This document shows, piece after piece, positions 19,959-31,991 of a stretch of DNA of 64,000 nt. The notes beneath the pieces are model-generated. The model made no database searches, was not told the origin of the DNA, and saw only the letters and a program-made list of their open reading frames with translations. Source of the DNA: Catenaria anguillulae PL171 (lineage: Eukaryota > Blastocladiomycota > Blastocladiomycetes > Blastocladiales > Catenariaceae); assembly GCA_002102555.1 (NCBI GenBank), contig MCFL01000031.1:1-64000 (forward strand), read 5' to 3'. The translations under genes were made by a program, and so were the position numbers. Position 1 is the first letter of the stretch. Every line of letters starts with the position of its first letter.

Positions 19959-22015
19959 ATGATCATGGCCACCAGCTTGCCCGCCCACGCCCACGCCCAC
20001 GCCGGTGGTGCCAGCTCCACCCCCAACCCCAACGCCGCCAACCGCATGGGTGCCACCGCGCGCTCCGACAACGCAGGTGGCCGCGGCCGCGGATCCGCCT
20101 TGCCCAACGGGTATCGACATCGGCATCGCGGCTCTTCCACATCCACGTCCACCTCCGAGTCGGCATCAACATCTTCGCCGTCTCCGTCTCCGTCTCCATC
20201 TCCGTCACCCACTCGTCGCCGCCGCCGTTCATCGCAACCAAATAACTCGCGCACGCAAGCGGCCCACTTGCTCCCTGACGATAAGACGACGCATGAGAAC
20301 CAACCACATCATCCATCACTAACGACACCCGCCAAACCGCAAGTCACTTGGCGCGACTTTGTGCCCATGATGACCGAAAACCTCATTGTGTCGCTGGCCA
20401 TGTCGATCCGGTGTCGAACCGACCACCAACTCAAACCCTTTTCTGCCGTTTTCTCGCTCAACGCCACGTGCTCACCCACGCACTTGCCCTGGTGGGCGCT
20501 CGCCGCCATGGCCGCATGTACCGCTGGCGACCTTGTCCTGGAACACCGGCGGCTGCGCCGAATCGCGCTTGCCGCTGATGCCAACCACCCCGGGTCAGCG
20601 TCGCCGTCAAAATCGCCCGCAAGACAATTGCAACCAAGTGGCCAATTGCCGCTCGAACGTGCCACACGCTCGCTGTCGTCGCCCGGCCTGCTGTACGGCC
20701 TGTGCATCCTGCCCGCGCTGTTCTTGCGCTCGTCCTACGCATCGTTTGTATCGCACGCCATGGCCTGGTCCATGCTGGGCCTGCTCACCACCCTGCTCGC
20801 CTACCTGACTCGGTTGTGCCCGCCGCGCCTTCTGTCGCGTGCATTTCAACTCGCGCTCATTGCTCACTTGGTCACGCCCAGCAATCCCTGGACCGTGATT
20901 GCACTTGCACTCACGGCGGCTCCCACGCTGCTGTACGCGTTTCCGCGCGCATTTGCACTTGGCGAGGTGCTGGCCGTTTCAACAGCGCTGGTGCTCGTGG
21001 CCGACTCGCTTCGGGCGCGCCCGCATGCCGCGCACGTGGTGGTGGCTGCCATGCAGCATTTGGCGCTGGGTACGGCTACGGCGGCCGCAGTGGCGGCGCC
21101 CTGGGTCAAGCGGTTGATGAGTTTGAGCAAAGGCAAAGGGAAACCCGAGCAGATGGTGAGAGAGAGGAGGAGGGCCACCGTTGGACTGTACTTGGTGTTG
21201 GCAGGTGTCGTGGGCGGGTTGATTACGCCCTTGATGTATGTTCGGAGCGGGTATGAGCCATGGACTTGGTACGTCCGCTTTTTGTTTTCTGTTGTTGTGG
21301 CGTTCGCATGTGATGTCAGGGAGGCTGACGAGTGAATGTTAGGGTCATTGGATACATTGCCTCATCGCGCGCACACATGCTCATGACGGCGTACTGGCTC
21401 TTTGTCCTCTCTCTGGGGTTCACATTCTTTCCCTGGCGCCGGTCGGCCAACACTCAGCGCAAGACATACCACTTGCTGGCCATTGCCATCCTACTCCCAG
21501 GCTACCTCTGGACTCCTGTGTTCTTGTCGCTGGCGCTCACCGTGGCGCTCTCTGCATTTGTCTTTGCCGAACTGCTGCGCCTCGCACAAGCCCCGCCACT
21601 CGGCCCACTCCTTGAATCCGCGCTCGGCACGTTCCGTGACCACCGCGACGAAGCACTTGTGCTCACGTCGCACGTGTACCTGCTGCTCGGACTTGCGCTG
21701 CCCGTGTGGGTGGGGGTCATTGAGGGCACGTGGCGCGCCGGGTTGGCGGGCATGGCGGCGCTGGGCGTGGGCGACGCCGTGGCGAGTTTGGTTGGAAGAC
21801 GGTTTGGCACGTGGCGATGGTTTCCCGGGTGCGACAAGTCGGTCCAGGGAAGCGCTGGGTTTGTCGCGGGCACGCTCGCATTTTTCGTGGCCGTGGGCGA
21901 GCCATTGACGTTGCCATTGGTTGGGGCGGTGGTTGCAACGGCCGGAGTTGAGGCTGTCAGTAGCCAGTTTGATAATTTTGTGGTGCCGTTGGTGATGCTG
22001 CTCACCATCATGTGA
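19959..22015 (+). CDS. SEC59: Dolichol kinase
   Basis: Two exons (19959-21268, 21343-22015) join to exactly 661 codons. The C-terminal part carries the polyprenol-kinase signatures in order: RKTYHLLAIAILLPGYLW, GVGDAVASLVGRRFG, and EAVSSQFDNFVVPL. About a dozen hydrophobic helices fill residues 190-660. The first 150 residues are a low-complexity His/Ala/Ser/Pro tail not usual for the family. The enzyme phosphorylates dolichol with CTP in the ER membrane, making the lipid carrier for N-glycosylation, O-mannosylation and GPI anchors. The start could also be the second ATG at 19965. Confidence 0.9.
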
Positions 22016-22134
22016 GATGCACGGCGACATTTTATTTTGTGTGTCAAAACACAGAGATATACACAAGAATCTTGACTGACGGGCCAAACGTTGTCAGAAA
22101 GGGTATTCAATATATACTCAAAACACATCTACAC
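22016..22134. other. Short convergent intergenic region
   Basis: Shared 3' flank of dolichol kinase and the DHHC gene. AT-rich, with nothing recognisable. Confidence 0.5.
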
Positions 22135-23857
22135 TTATCCAACTTGGTCCGCGTCGGCTCGGCTCGCCACGTCGGCCCTGCGGTACCAAAGAACGGCCTG
22201 CCTGGGTAATGGCCGGCACAAGGTCTCGACCAAGTTGCGCCAAGGCCCAAGTAGGCCCTTGTGGCGCCACGGATTGCGCCAGTTTGGGTCTGGCCCATAC
22301 CGCATGTGCTCGTGCGTTGTCATGTTGAGCAAGCTCAGGTACCAGTGGTAAGTGGTCAAGGGGACCAGTGTCAGGCACAACAGGCCGCAAGCAATGGCCA
22401 GGAACAGGGCAAGTGGGTGTTGGTTGAATGCGCGTATGGCCGAGGCGGGCGGCATGCCTGGCAAATCCCCCGTGGTCGTCGTTGCGTCCGAGGACGAAGG
22501 GGCGGGCAATGCGGAGGCAGAGTGCACGAGCAGGAGCACGCACACGACACCAACAAGCACGTCGGTAGCGAGCGCGTGCGACAGGAATGTGACAAAGTAT
22601 CGGTAGTTGCCGCGCCCAATGCAGTTGCTCGTGTAAGGGCAATGGTGGTCGTGGTGGGCAATGCAGGCGTCGCACATGGAACAGTGGAATGTGCGTGGGC
22701 CGCGGTAGATTTTGCATGTGGCACAGTACTTGACTTGAAAGCCCAGCTCGCGGTATGTGAAATCGTACGGGTCAGGGTCCAGGACGCGCGGAATGACGAG
22801 GGCGTCGGGCCGGCCAGAGGCGTCGAGCGTTGACCGATCAAAGTGCAGGTGGGTGAATGTGGGGAGCACACCAGGATCTGTAATGAGTTGGTTGGTTAGA
22901 AGAAGAAACAGAGGCTCAGTGTGGGAATCGAGGAAAAGGCGAGGACGGACCGGAAAAGGATGTCATGAGCAGCGACAAGAAGGCCGTGACGTGCAACCAA
23001 ATTGACAACCCAACCACCCATGGCATGTTGAGCTCATTCCACACGGCAGACGCAACAAATCCATAGTACAATCCGGGCAGCACCACCATGAGCACAAGCG
23101 TAAACCCAAACGCCCGCTGGTCGTGAGCAGTCATCATGATCCTTGGCCGCCCACGGTATCGCCACTTGTGTGGGACCAGCCGCCAGGGCGCCGACAATGC
23201 ACCTTCTGCTGCAGGTTGTGGCGGCGGTATACTCTTGACGTGTGCATCTCCTCGCTCGACATCTCTGCCTGCTGCTGTACGACCTGTTCGGGCGGCTCGA
23301 CTGAACGATGATGATGCGGCAACATGTGTTGGCGAGTCCAAGTCAGGAACGCCCAGTAGGACCTGGCCGGCCCATGTCCGCTTGTCCCTTGCTGTGGTGG
23401 CGGATGCGGATTGCAACTGGGCCGCCCTCGCGTCGAGCGATGCCGGGTCGGCAACATTGTTTACTCCCAGGATGCGGGAAACGCCCTGGAAGGCGATGGC
23501 AGACGGGAAGCCGCGCATGACGAGGGTTTCGCGGTGGCGCGTAGACCAGACAAGCGGCGGGACGGGCCCCATGGGCGGGAGGACTTGCGGTGATGGACCA
23601 GATGGCGGCTGGGTCGGCATGATGGTTGGTTCAGAGGCCTGAGCCGGACCAGTGTTGGTGTTGGAGTTGGAGGATCGTGTGCGCGAACGAACAATATGCG
23701 TGGTGGAAGCGGCGGCGTCTAGGTTTACATTGACGAGCAGCGGCTGCGTCGATTCTCCACCATGCGAATGCGAAGGATGCGGATGCGAAGCTGGAAGGAT
23801 GCGAAAAGTGTTGGAGCTTGCCAAGCCGAGTCCGTCTCCAACTTGGACCGAAGACAT
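22135..23857 (-). CDS. DHHC palmitoyltransferase, Erf2-like
   Basis: Two exons (22951-23857, 22135-22877) join to exactly 550 codons. A disordered N-terminal half of about 240 residues is followed by two membrane helices, then the Cys-rich domain (CATCKIYRGPRTFHCSMCDA) ending in DHHCPYTSNCIGRGNYRYF, two further helices, and a TTHEHMR motif that fits the conserved TTxE. The DHHC cysteine is the acyl carrier. Erf2-type enzymes S-palmitoylate Ras and similar proteins on ER and Golgi membranes. The long Ser/Pro-rich tail is unusual. The start is taken at MSSVQVGDGLGL, because the frame opens further upstream only with a non-ATG codon. Confidence 0.9.
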
Positions 23858-24644
23858 GGTCGGAGCAAGCAACTGGGGACCAGCCCGGGCGTCGTATACG
23901 GTCCTGGTGGTCCGCGGCGCAAGTCTGTTGGTCGCAGTGATCCTAAGCAACAATGCGGCTCAACTGCCCAGGCAAAGAAATCCACGGAATCCGCGAACAA
24001 TGTGGAAAATTGCGGCAGCGAACTTCGAACTTCGGGCCAGTCGATTGTCGTGAGCGTTGTGAGCGGGTCGATTGCGCTTCGGGCTGATGCCGTCTGGTGG
24101 ATGTTCTCAAAGGATTGGTTCGCGTTGACTGTTGAACGGACGGCGACGATACATACATGGTCGCCGAGATTGGACTGGATTTGCCCGAGGTCGCAAATTT
24201 GAACAAGCAGACGATACGATTCATCGAGCTGTGTTAAGTATCAAATGTATATTCTTCAATCCCGGCCCAAATCCTAAATGGCGAAGCCTTACCGAAATGT
24301 TTCAGTGCGTTGGCGAGTTGCACGGCAGATCGGCGGCCTTCAGTCAGCTGCATGCCCAACTCGCCAGCCCCTTGCCCTCTACATAAGCACACATACCCTC
24401 GCAGCGCAAGTACTAGGCCTCAATGTACACCGTATTTTGTTGCGCCAGCAGTGGTCAGACAGCCAGCGAGCACCTAGGCGAGAGTCTGCAGCGCGATTGA
24501 GTCGTATTCCCACAACCCCAATCGGAATGGGGTTGGAGCCGTGGGAATGAACCTGCTGGATGAGGGACAGACATTTTTATTCCAATAACCCGGAAATCAC
24601 AATGCCACTCATTTCCCGCTGCAGCCTCGTACCCCAATTTTCGC
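23858..24644. other. Intergenic, about 790 bases
   Basis: Upstream region of the DHHC gene and 3' flank of CFAP299. No feature recognised. Confidence 0.45.
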
Positions 24645-25518
24645 TCACGTCTTCCGCCTCGTCAAATGGTCGTACAGCACGACCTGAATGTACTCCATCG
24701 ACACAAGTTCCTTTCGTTCTGTATTGTCCCCCGGGTCAGCCTTGGGGTCCACATTTACCACCTTACGGTCTCGCTTGTTCTTGAACAAGAGCCCAGTCTC
24801 ATTGTCGGCAATCACTTGCCAGTTGGGCGTGTTGTTGCTCGTGCACAGCTGTGTTTCCCAGTTGAAAAACGACATGTCCGAGGGCCGAGGGTGGAGCACC
24901 TTGGACATGGCAAAATACGCGTCAAACGATTCCGACTTGAGCCGATGCGCATAGTCGATGTAACCAGAGATTTCTTGGTTGCGCGAGTTGCGCATGCGAA
25001 GGAAGATGATGGTCTGCAGTGAACGCAAGTCGTGTTCGCAGCCATTCAGGTCCGTCAGAGGGCGGCGAGTCTGAGAGCGACAACAGGATAAACGATGGAC
25101 AAACCGTCATTTTACCGTTGCGATTGGCTTCCTCACGCTCTGCCAGGGCCTTGAGCAAGTTGCTAGCCGAAAACTCCTTGCCTTGATTGGACAAGAGCTT
25201 TGTCTGCCACCGCTTGGCCAAACGAAAGTTTTCGGCCGCCTTTTTACGTGCATCAAACTCTTCGCGCTTGAGCGGCTCGCCCGAACCGCGATACCCAAGC
25301 TCGACCAGCTGGCGGGCCAGTTCCTTGTCCTGTTTTGCATTTATACGATGAAAAAGCAGAGGAGGGTTCTGAACGACTGTTTCAAGAGCGATAAAGAGAG
25401 CTGCCGTGATCCATACCTCAAGGTAAAACAGGTCAATCGGCGTGATTTGGGAGTCGAGGTACTCTTCGTACGTCGCGAATTCGTTGATGATACTGTCACC
25501 CGGATTGTTTTCAGTCAT
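24645..25518 (-). CDS. CFAP299: Cilia- and flagella-associated protein 299
   Basis: Three exons (25417-25518, 25105-25329, 24645-25013) join to exactly 232 codons, nearly the human length. The match to CFAP299 (C4orf22) runs throughout: [16 protein letters not shown], then [20 protein letters not shown], then [14 protein letters not shown], then [17 protein letters not shown], and the C-terminal [13 protein letters not shown]. The family occurs only in organisms with motile cilia, so its presence shows a flagellated life stage. It is divergent from the rhodopsin-guanylyl cyclase gene and shares its upstream region. Confidence 0.95.
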
Positions 25519-26301
25519 TTTTGCTTGAATAAATTAAAGTTCTTCACACTATTTCATGAACTCTTGGCGGAGTATGGTTGCAGTTGCTTGCATGTAATGT
25601 TCGAAGTGCTTTTGACCAATGTGACTTCACGATTATGAAAGGCGAGAGCCGACGGATGCAGACAGAGCCCGATCTGACGAGACGCTGAACCCACCCGCCA
25701 GGCCAAGCAAATAGGCATGTACAAAATAACGCGACCAAAAAGAAAGGTGACACGTTTGGCTGGGTGAGGGAAAGTGGCATGTTTTGCGGGCACGCAATTT
25801 CACACTAGGTTCACTCGGTCACAACTTGGGCACTCCCCCCTGGTACATACTTCGAGGCACGATCCCAAATCCCTCCCCATCTGTTACAAATGCACTCTCG
25901 CCAACAAATCAATCAAGTACGGCAATCAACCGCAAAGATAGTGTTGTTTTGATTCTTTGTGCATTCCTAGTCACTGCTGTTGTAAAAGCGCTTTTCAACG
26001 TCAAAAGGTTCGCTAGATCACGTCCGATACTTGTGACGTCTCGATCCGGCTGACGCGTTCTTGACCCGTTCTCTTCTCTTCTCGATCACCTCGCCGATTT
26101 CAATTCTTGCTTTTCGCCACACAAAATACTTGTCCTTGGATCTCACATTCCAACTCTTGGGAATCGCGACCAACCGCAAAACGGATCTTGCTGCCCACCT
26201 ACCGCCCCGCCTGCTGCATTTCCCCTCCATCCCCCACCCATCGCCCACACCGATCCCACCACTCCATTACCGCACACACACACACACACACACACGACGG
26301 C
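25519..26301. promoter_or_regulatory. Divergent promoter region, CFAP299 / rhodopsin-guanylyl cyclase
   Basis: 783 bases between two start codons of genes expected to work in the zoospore. A CA microsatellite (about 26274-26295) lies just upstream of the cyclase ATG. No known factor site can be named from the sequence. Confidence 0.5.
26274..26295. repeat. CA dinucleotide microsatellite
   Basis: Eleven CA units end 6 bases before the ATG of the rhodopsin-guanylyl cyclase gene, in its 5' leader. Confidence 0.9.
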
Positions 26302-28329
26302 ATGAAAGATAAGGACAACAACTTGCGTGGCGCGTGCTCCGGCTGCTCGTGCCCCGAATACTGCTACTCTCCCACGTCCACACTTTGCGACGACTGCAAG
26401 TGCTCCGTCACAAAGCATCCGATTGTCGAGCAGCCCCTTACTCGCAACGGATCGTTCCGCTCTTCCGGCGCTTCGCTGTTGCCTTCGCCCAGTCAGCCCA
26501 ATATTAAAGTGACGGGAAGTTCCACTGCCAGCAGTAACGCCAACATGAGGAGTATGTTGAGTTGCTGTGGCCCCATCCATTCGGTGGATTCAGTTGCTGA
26601 TGATCAAACGCGTTGGTTTCGTACACTTCCCACAGACCGCCAAAACAACTCGCTGTCCGTGTCGAACGTGCGTTCGACCTCGTCGGCATCTTCTTCCAAT
26701 GTGTCGTCCCCGCCAACTCGCGGCCCGGGTCGCCGTCCAAGCAGTCTGCCCTGCAGCAGTATCAGACCAACATTGCCGATATGTGGTCGTGGGATATGAT
26801 GCTGTCGACTCCGTCGCTCAAGTTCTTGACTGGCCAGTTTATCATGTGGGCCATCTTGACGGTTGCTGGTGCATTTTACGCGCTTTTTATCCAAGAACGT
26901 CAGGCATACAACCGCGGATGGGCCGATATTTGGTATGGCTATGGCGCGTTCGGGTTCGGTATTGGCATTGCGTTCTCGTACATGGGATTTGCCGGCGCAA
27001 GGAACCCGGAAAAGAAGGCCTTGTCGCTGTGCTTGCTCGGCGTCAACATTATTGCATTCAGCTCGTACATTTTGATCATGCTCCGGTTGACGCCCACGAT
27101 CGAGGGCACCTTGTCCAACCCGGTCGAGCCCGCACGGTACCTCGAGTGGATTGCTACTTGCCCCGTGTTGATTCTGCTCATTTCGGAATACCGACGCAGG
27201 CCGACCACAATGCCTGGGGTGTCGTGTTTTCCGACTATGCGCTTGTCGTGTGCGGCTTCTTTGGAGCCGTGCTGCCGCCGTACCCGTGGGGCAATTTGTT
27301 CAACATCTTGTCGTGCGCCTTTTTTTCGTTTGTCGTCTACTCTCTGTGGCGGAGCTTCACGGGCGCAATCAATGGTGAGACCCCGTGCAACATCGAGGTC
27401 AATGGGCTCCGGTGGACGCGCTTCTCGACCGTCACCACGTGGACGCTGTTCCCATTGTCGTGGTTTGCATTCACGTCGGGCATGTTGTCATTTACCATGA
27501 CGGAGGCATCGTTCACCATGATCGATATCGGTGCCAAGTGTTTTTGACCCTGGTGCTCGTCAACTCGACCGTCGAGCAGGCGCAGAACCAGAAGGTGGAG
27601 GCGATTACCGCGATTGCCGAGGAGTTGGAGAGTCAAATCACCAACTGCGATGCCATTTTGCAAAAGATGATGCCCGAAGGGTACGCCTGGACTACTTGTG
27701 CGTTTCTTATTGTTGCGTCCATGCTCAGGTTATATGTGCCTTCTGTTTTTGGAGCAGCTCAAGAATGGCCAAGCGACCGAAGCCAAAGGAATATGAGTCC
27801 GTGACGGTCTTCTTCTCGGATATCACCAACTTCACTGTCATCTCGTCGCGCACTTCACAAAGGACATGATGGCCACGCTCAACAAGCTTTGGCTCGAGTA
27901 CGACGCGATTGCCAAGCGTTGGGGCGTGTACAAGGTCGAGACCATTGGCGATGCGTACCTGGGTGTGACGGGCGCGCCCGAGGTAGTGCCCGATCATGCC
28001 GACCGCGCAGTCAACTTTGCCCTGGACATCATTGAGATGATCAAGACGTTCAAGACGGCCACGGCGAGTCGATCAATATCCGCATTGGCTTGAACTCTGG
28101 ACCAGTCACGGCCGGTGTGCTGGGCGACTTGAACCCGCATTGGTGTTTGGTCGGTGATACCGTCAACACGGCGTCCAGGATGGAGTCCACGTCCAAGGCG
28201 GGCCACATTCACATTTCGGATTCGACGTACCAGATGATCAAGGGCAAGTTTGTCACGCAGCCGTTGGACTTGATGGAAGTCAAGGGCAAGGGTAAGATGC
28301 AGACGTACTGGGTGACAGCCCGCAAGTAA
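26302..28329 (+). CDS. RGC: Rhodopsin-guanylyl cyclase fusion, frame-broken in this sequence
   Basis: A cytosolic N-terminus (MKDKDNNLRGACSGCSCPEY) is followed by a microbial rhodopsin of seven or eight helices, a short coiled-coil and a class III cyclase, the layout of Blastocladiella BeGC1. RYLEW holds the counterion position, DIGAK the retinal-binding lysine, FFSDITNF and ETIGDAYLG the metal and base sites, and HWCLVGDTVNTASRME the guanine-selecting Cys. Light would raise cGMP at the zoospore eyespot and open a cGMP-gated channel. The frame breaks near 26715, 27187, 27538, 27785, 27855 and 28063, mostly one missing base each. Protein similarity is complete on both sides of every break. An intron fits at 26552-26635; a second starts at 27681 with an unclear acceptor. 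Confidence 0.93.
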
Positions 28330-28949
28330 GCGGTGAGACGAAGAATATGAATTGTTGGTATGACTATGGCTGTGAGAGCCTCCTGCTATGTGGTGGTCAA
28401 GCGGATGCAGAGAGGGTGCCTCGTCGCTGTTCTCGGACTTGTCACCTTTTGTATTCTTTTCCCTTTTCTGATTTCTTGTTCTCCGTCGCTTGAATCGTAT
28501 TGCTCTCCCCAGTTCTCTTTTCCGAGCCACCCCACCTTTTGGACGTGTGCCCCCGCTCTATTAAGATTGTTTTCCTTGACACTTCCTCATACATTACTGG
28601 TACTTTTCCTTTTCTGATCCACATTGAAAACGTGAAGCAGTCAGGTCAAGTGCGAATTTCTTGCCAGTTGGACGCGTCATTGTGACGATGCGGACATGGT
28701 GCTCCGACCAGCACGCTGACAACGAGAAACACACGATGTAAGGCGTCGAACAACACTGTCCATGAACTACAGCTCCATAGAAGCACATTGAAACTTTCGG
28801 CAATCAGTCGAGATTCACGCATTACCGTCCTAGAAGCTCAATCCACCACTACGGACAAGGCCACACGCCTTCTGTCATTCATCACTCCGTCGCGCCTCCA
28901 ACCGCAAAAACCACAAACCAGTGCCTGACCCTCCATCCACCTGCCCACC
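28330..28949. other. Intergenic, RGC to SNARE gene
   Basis: About 620 bases; 3' flank of RGC and promoter of the SNARE gene. T-rich stretches near 28440-28625. No gene recognised. Confidence 0.45.
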
Positions 28950-30109
28950 ATGACGTCCATGAAAGATGCAATGAAGCGCTTGACTGTGATTCACCAAGCG
29001 TGCTGCCCGCAAGAGAACAATGAGAAGCCCGACATGGACGAGTTTACGCGCATCAAGAAGGAAATTGCGGCCAAGGTCAAGGAAGCACGGCAGGTTTGTT
29101 GACCAATCTCGATTTTGTATCCTGCCATCAAAATTCGCCTCTAGGCTCTGTAAACTGACAGCTGTGCACGTGAAATGTATGTGTAGTTGATCAAAGAGCG
29201 CAACGATATCTTGAAGGCCGACAAGTCGTCAAGAAGGGTGTTGGGTCAGGTACAGAGACGGCGGAAATGTCGTTCAAGATTCGGTCGGTGCTCAAGGCCA
29301 TCAAGGAGGATATCAATTCGTTGGATGCCAATGTGCAAAAGGCTGAAAAGAAGGTGTGGCTCAATCTCTCATTATAATCCTGGTTTCGCTATATCCTCGA
29401 AACGCTCACCCTTCAGAGATGTACAGATCAAGGGCAAAAAACAAGCCCGACTTGCAAAAATTCTCGACTCGCGCAAAGAAATCGTCAAGTGTGTGTCGGT
29501 CCCATTTGGAAGAGTGTGAGAATCTCGATCGCGAGCGATTCAACGACAAGGTAGCTGGGGACCGCGCCAACTTGTTTGCGAGCGGCGGTGGAGGGGCAGC
29601 TGCGTCTCCAAGCAGTGCACTCAGTACGTTGCAAATTGTGGACATTAAACACTTGGAACCTGCTGTCTGACACCTGGATGCGAGGTCATCTCAGAATTTG
29701 GCAAGTTTGGCGCGGCAGCGGTATCCCCTGGCATGCCTCCACCGAGTCCCGGCAGCTCTGCTAGTCCCGGCGGCCCACAGGAGCTGCCGACATTGAAGTC
29801 GCCGAGGACTTGGCGCTGATCCGGCAGCGCAACATGGACATTGACCAAGAGTTGGATGAGATTGCGGCGGGCGTTAATGTGATCAAGCAGATTGCGATTC
29901 AAATGGGCGACGAGCTGGACAAGCAAAACGAGATGCTGGACAATATCGAGACAAAGGTGGACAAGGCGAACGAGCATGTGGCCGCCGTGAATGAAAAGAT
30001 GAAGCTCGCGCTGGATGGGGTCATGAAGGGAGACAAGTTCTTGGTCAATTGTGTGCTTTTGTGTGTGCTGCTGGCGTTGATTGCGTACATTGTGTCGCAG
30101 ATTGTATGA
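28950..30109 (+). CDS. Qc-SNARE, SYP7/syntaxin-like
   Basis: The first exon (28950 to about 29092) begins MTSMKDAMKRLTVIH. The last, clean block (29772-30109) is a SNARE motif with the zero-layer glutamine (MGDELDKQNEMLDNIETKVD), followed by a C-terminal anchor of about 20 hydrophobic residues (VNCVLLCVLLALIAYIVSQI). The middle has an N-terminal helical region and a Pro/Ser/Gly linker. The layout resembles plant and protist SYP7 Qc-SNAREs more than the short yeast Syn8 or Tlg1. It would act in ER or endomembrane fusion. The frame breaks near 29232 and 29775, probably also near 29487, and exon joins at 29358-29419 and about 29626-29690 are approximate. Confidence 0.72.
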
Positions 30110-30460
30110 GCCGTGCTCTGGCCCTACACGCGTGTCCCAACTCTAAAGCAGTTGGACTGCCATTGACCCGCTTTGCCTGTAGACTTTACCCCCTCATCTT
30201 CTTTTGCCTATTCCTGTTACCTTTTTTTGCAATATGCAAGTCGTCCGCATTTCGCACGCGTCGTCGCGGATGGAATTCGACACTCTGTGGATTCAAACCG
30301 AAGTGTCTCAGTCTCATCAATCGATCATGTGAGGTCTCACTCAGAAGACTGATAATCGCTCATGACATACAAATGCTACTGGCCGCGCTCAGCTCACCTG
30401 TGTGTGCAGCCAAGTTAGACGCACGCTCCACTACGACCGTGACCAGACGCAACCCAAAAG
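30110..30460. other. Intergenic, SNARE to membrane-protein gene
   Basis: 350 bases between two plus-strand genes. Nothing recognised. Confidence 0.45.
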
Positions 30461-31854
30461 ATGTCTGCCGCCGACCTCCTCACGCACATGCACATGCACC
30501 GCGGCCACACCGCCGGCTCTGCCGCACGCGCCGGTGTCCAGAACGGGCCGCAGTTTCCGGCAGCCATGGCCGACCCGCTTCGCCTCGCTCAGAGCTCGAG
30601 CTCGTCGCTGCACACATGCGCTCTGTAGCGGACCAGGCAATGCTCCACGTCCGATCCTTCCGCCAACACCGCCTTTCGCTTCCTCATCTTCCTCATCTCC
30701 GAATCGGATGAATCGAGGTCTTCGTCATTTGGCCACCGCGTCTCGTCGTCCTCCTCGTCCAGCAAGTCTAACGGCGGTCTTGCATCCACCATGAATCAGC
30801 AGCACGCGTTTCGTGCGAAGGGCGCGATGTCGCCAGATGGCAAGTTTGAGTTTGAGGCCGAAATGGGCTCGGCGACGTCGGCAGTTAAGTTATCAAGGAA
30901 CATGGAAGGTGGGAAAGGAGGAAAAGATCAAGGAGATGGGGCCGTGGACTCGTCGTGGTCCATTCCCGTGAGCGAGGTCATGCAACCCAACGACCACACC
31001 GTCGCTGGTCAACCCCAGGTCCCGAGGAACGGTCGCTGCAAGCAAGAGAAACAAGAGCCCGTCATTCAATTCCCCGCTCAAACCGACTCATCGACTTTTC
31101 CATCGTCTGAATCCATATCCGCCAACACATTGGCCAAACCGCTGCACGTCACTGAGACGTTTGAACTGTCGACGTGGCCTGCAACCTGGACCTGGGTACA
31201 AGCAAACAAGGTTGTCGTCCCGCTCATGCTCGCCCTGCTCCTGTCGGCCATCCTTGCCCGGTGGATCACGATGCGGCGTGCCCTCGGAGCACATCGTGCT
31301 CGTCGAGCCGGCGCGAGGAAACGTGTGCATCAGGAGCAAGTCGTGGAGGTGGAGCAAGTTGTGGATCAGTTTATGACGGATGAGAAGGGGAATGTGATTG
31401 GTGTGGAGGAGACGGTGAGTGTAGAGAAGAGGGTGATGCCCATCGTTACAATTGGTGCGTTTCAAATTATTGGGCGGATTCAAACGTGTCTTGTACAATT
31501 TGACTGAAAAATGCATTTGACAGACTCGCCCACTCAAGGTCGCCGCGATATCCGAGAGCACCTTGAGCGTAGCAGCGCGACTGGAAGTTTGAAGCCGTCC
31601 GGATTCCCTTCTGGTACACGCTGTCGACCTTGGCCACCTTGGTCGTTTGCGTGGTACTCGACTTTTTGGTCCTGCGTACATACACGCTGCCAGTCGCGCC
31701 GCCCACAGCCGCGGCCGTGAATCACCCGCTGGTGGATTTCGGGCTGGCCGTGCTCCACATGGGCGTTGTGGCGGCGACCATGGCGAGTTTGGCGAGGACA
31801 ATCGGGTTTGTGCGCAGGAATGGAGCAGTATCAACGCGGCGAGTAGTTGATTGA
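30461..31854 (+). CDS. Unknown multi-pass membrane protein
   Basis: The main frame runs from MNQQHAFRAKGAMSPDGKF (30791) to about 31455. An upstream ATG at 30461 is in the same frame but meets a TAG at 30626; removing 30625-30717 as a 93-base intron keeps the frame, though its donor (GTAGCG) is atypical. One helix (VVVPLMLALLLSAILARWI) lies near 31215. After a likely intron (about 31456-31523), two more helices follow: STLATLVVCVVLDFLVL and a block ending near 31800. To reach them the frame must shift once near 31570. A charged segment rich in Glu/Val (31320-31440) lies between helix 1 and helix 2. I do not recognise the family. Confidence 0.5.
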
Positions 31855-31991
31855 AATCTTGATGAGCTGAAGAAGTCTCGACAGCCAGAGTGCCATTTGT
31901 ATATTTCCTCCTTGATCTGTCATCCAATGTCATCTGTATCCCACATGCCTCACCTCAAAGTGAAATTTGTATGTACAATCCTTCCGCCGTC

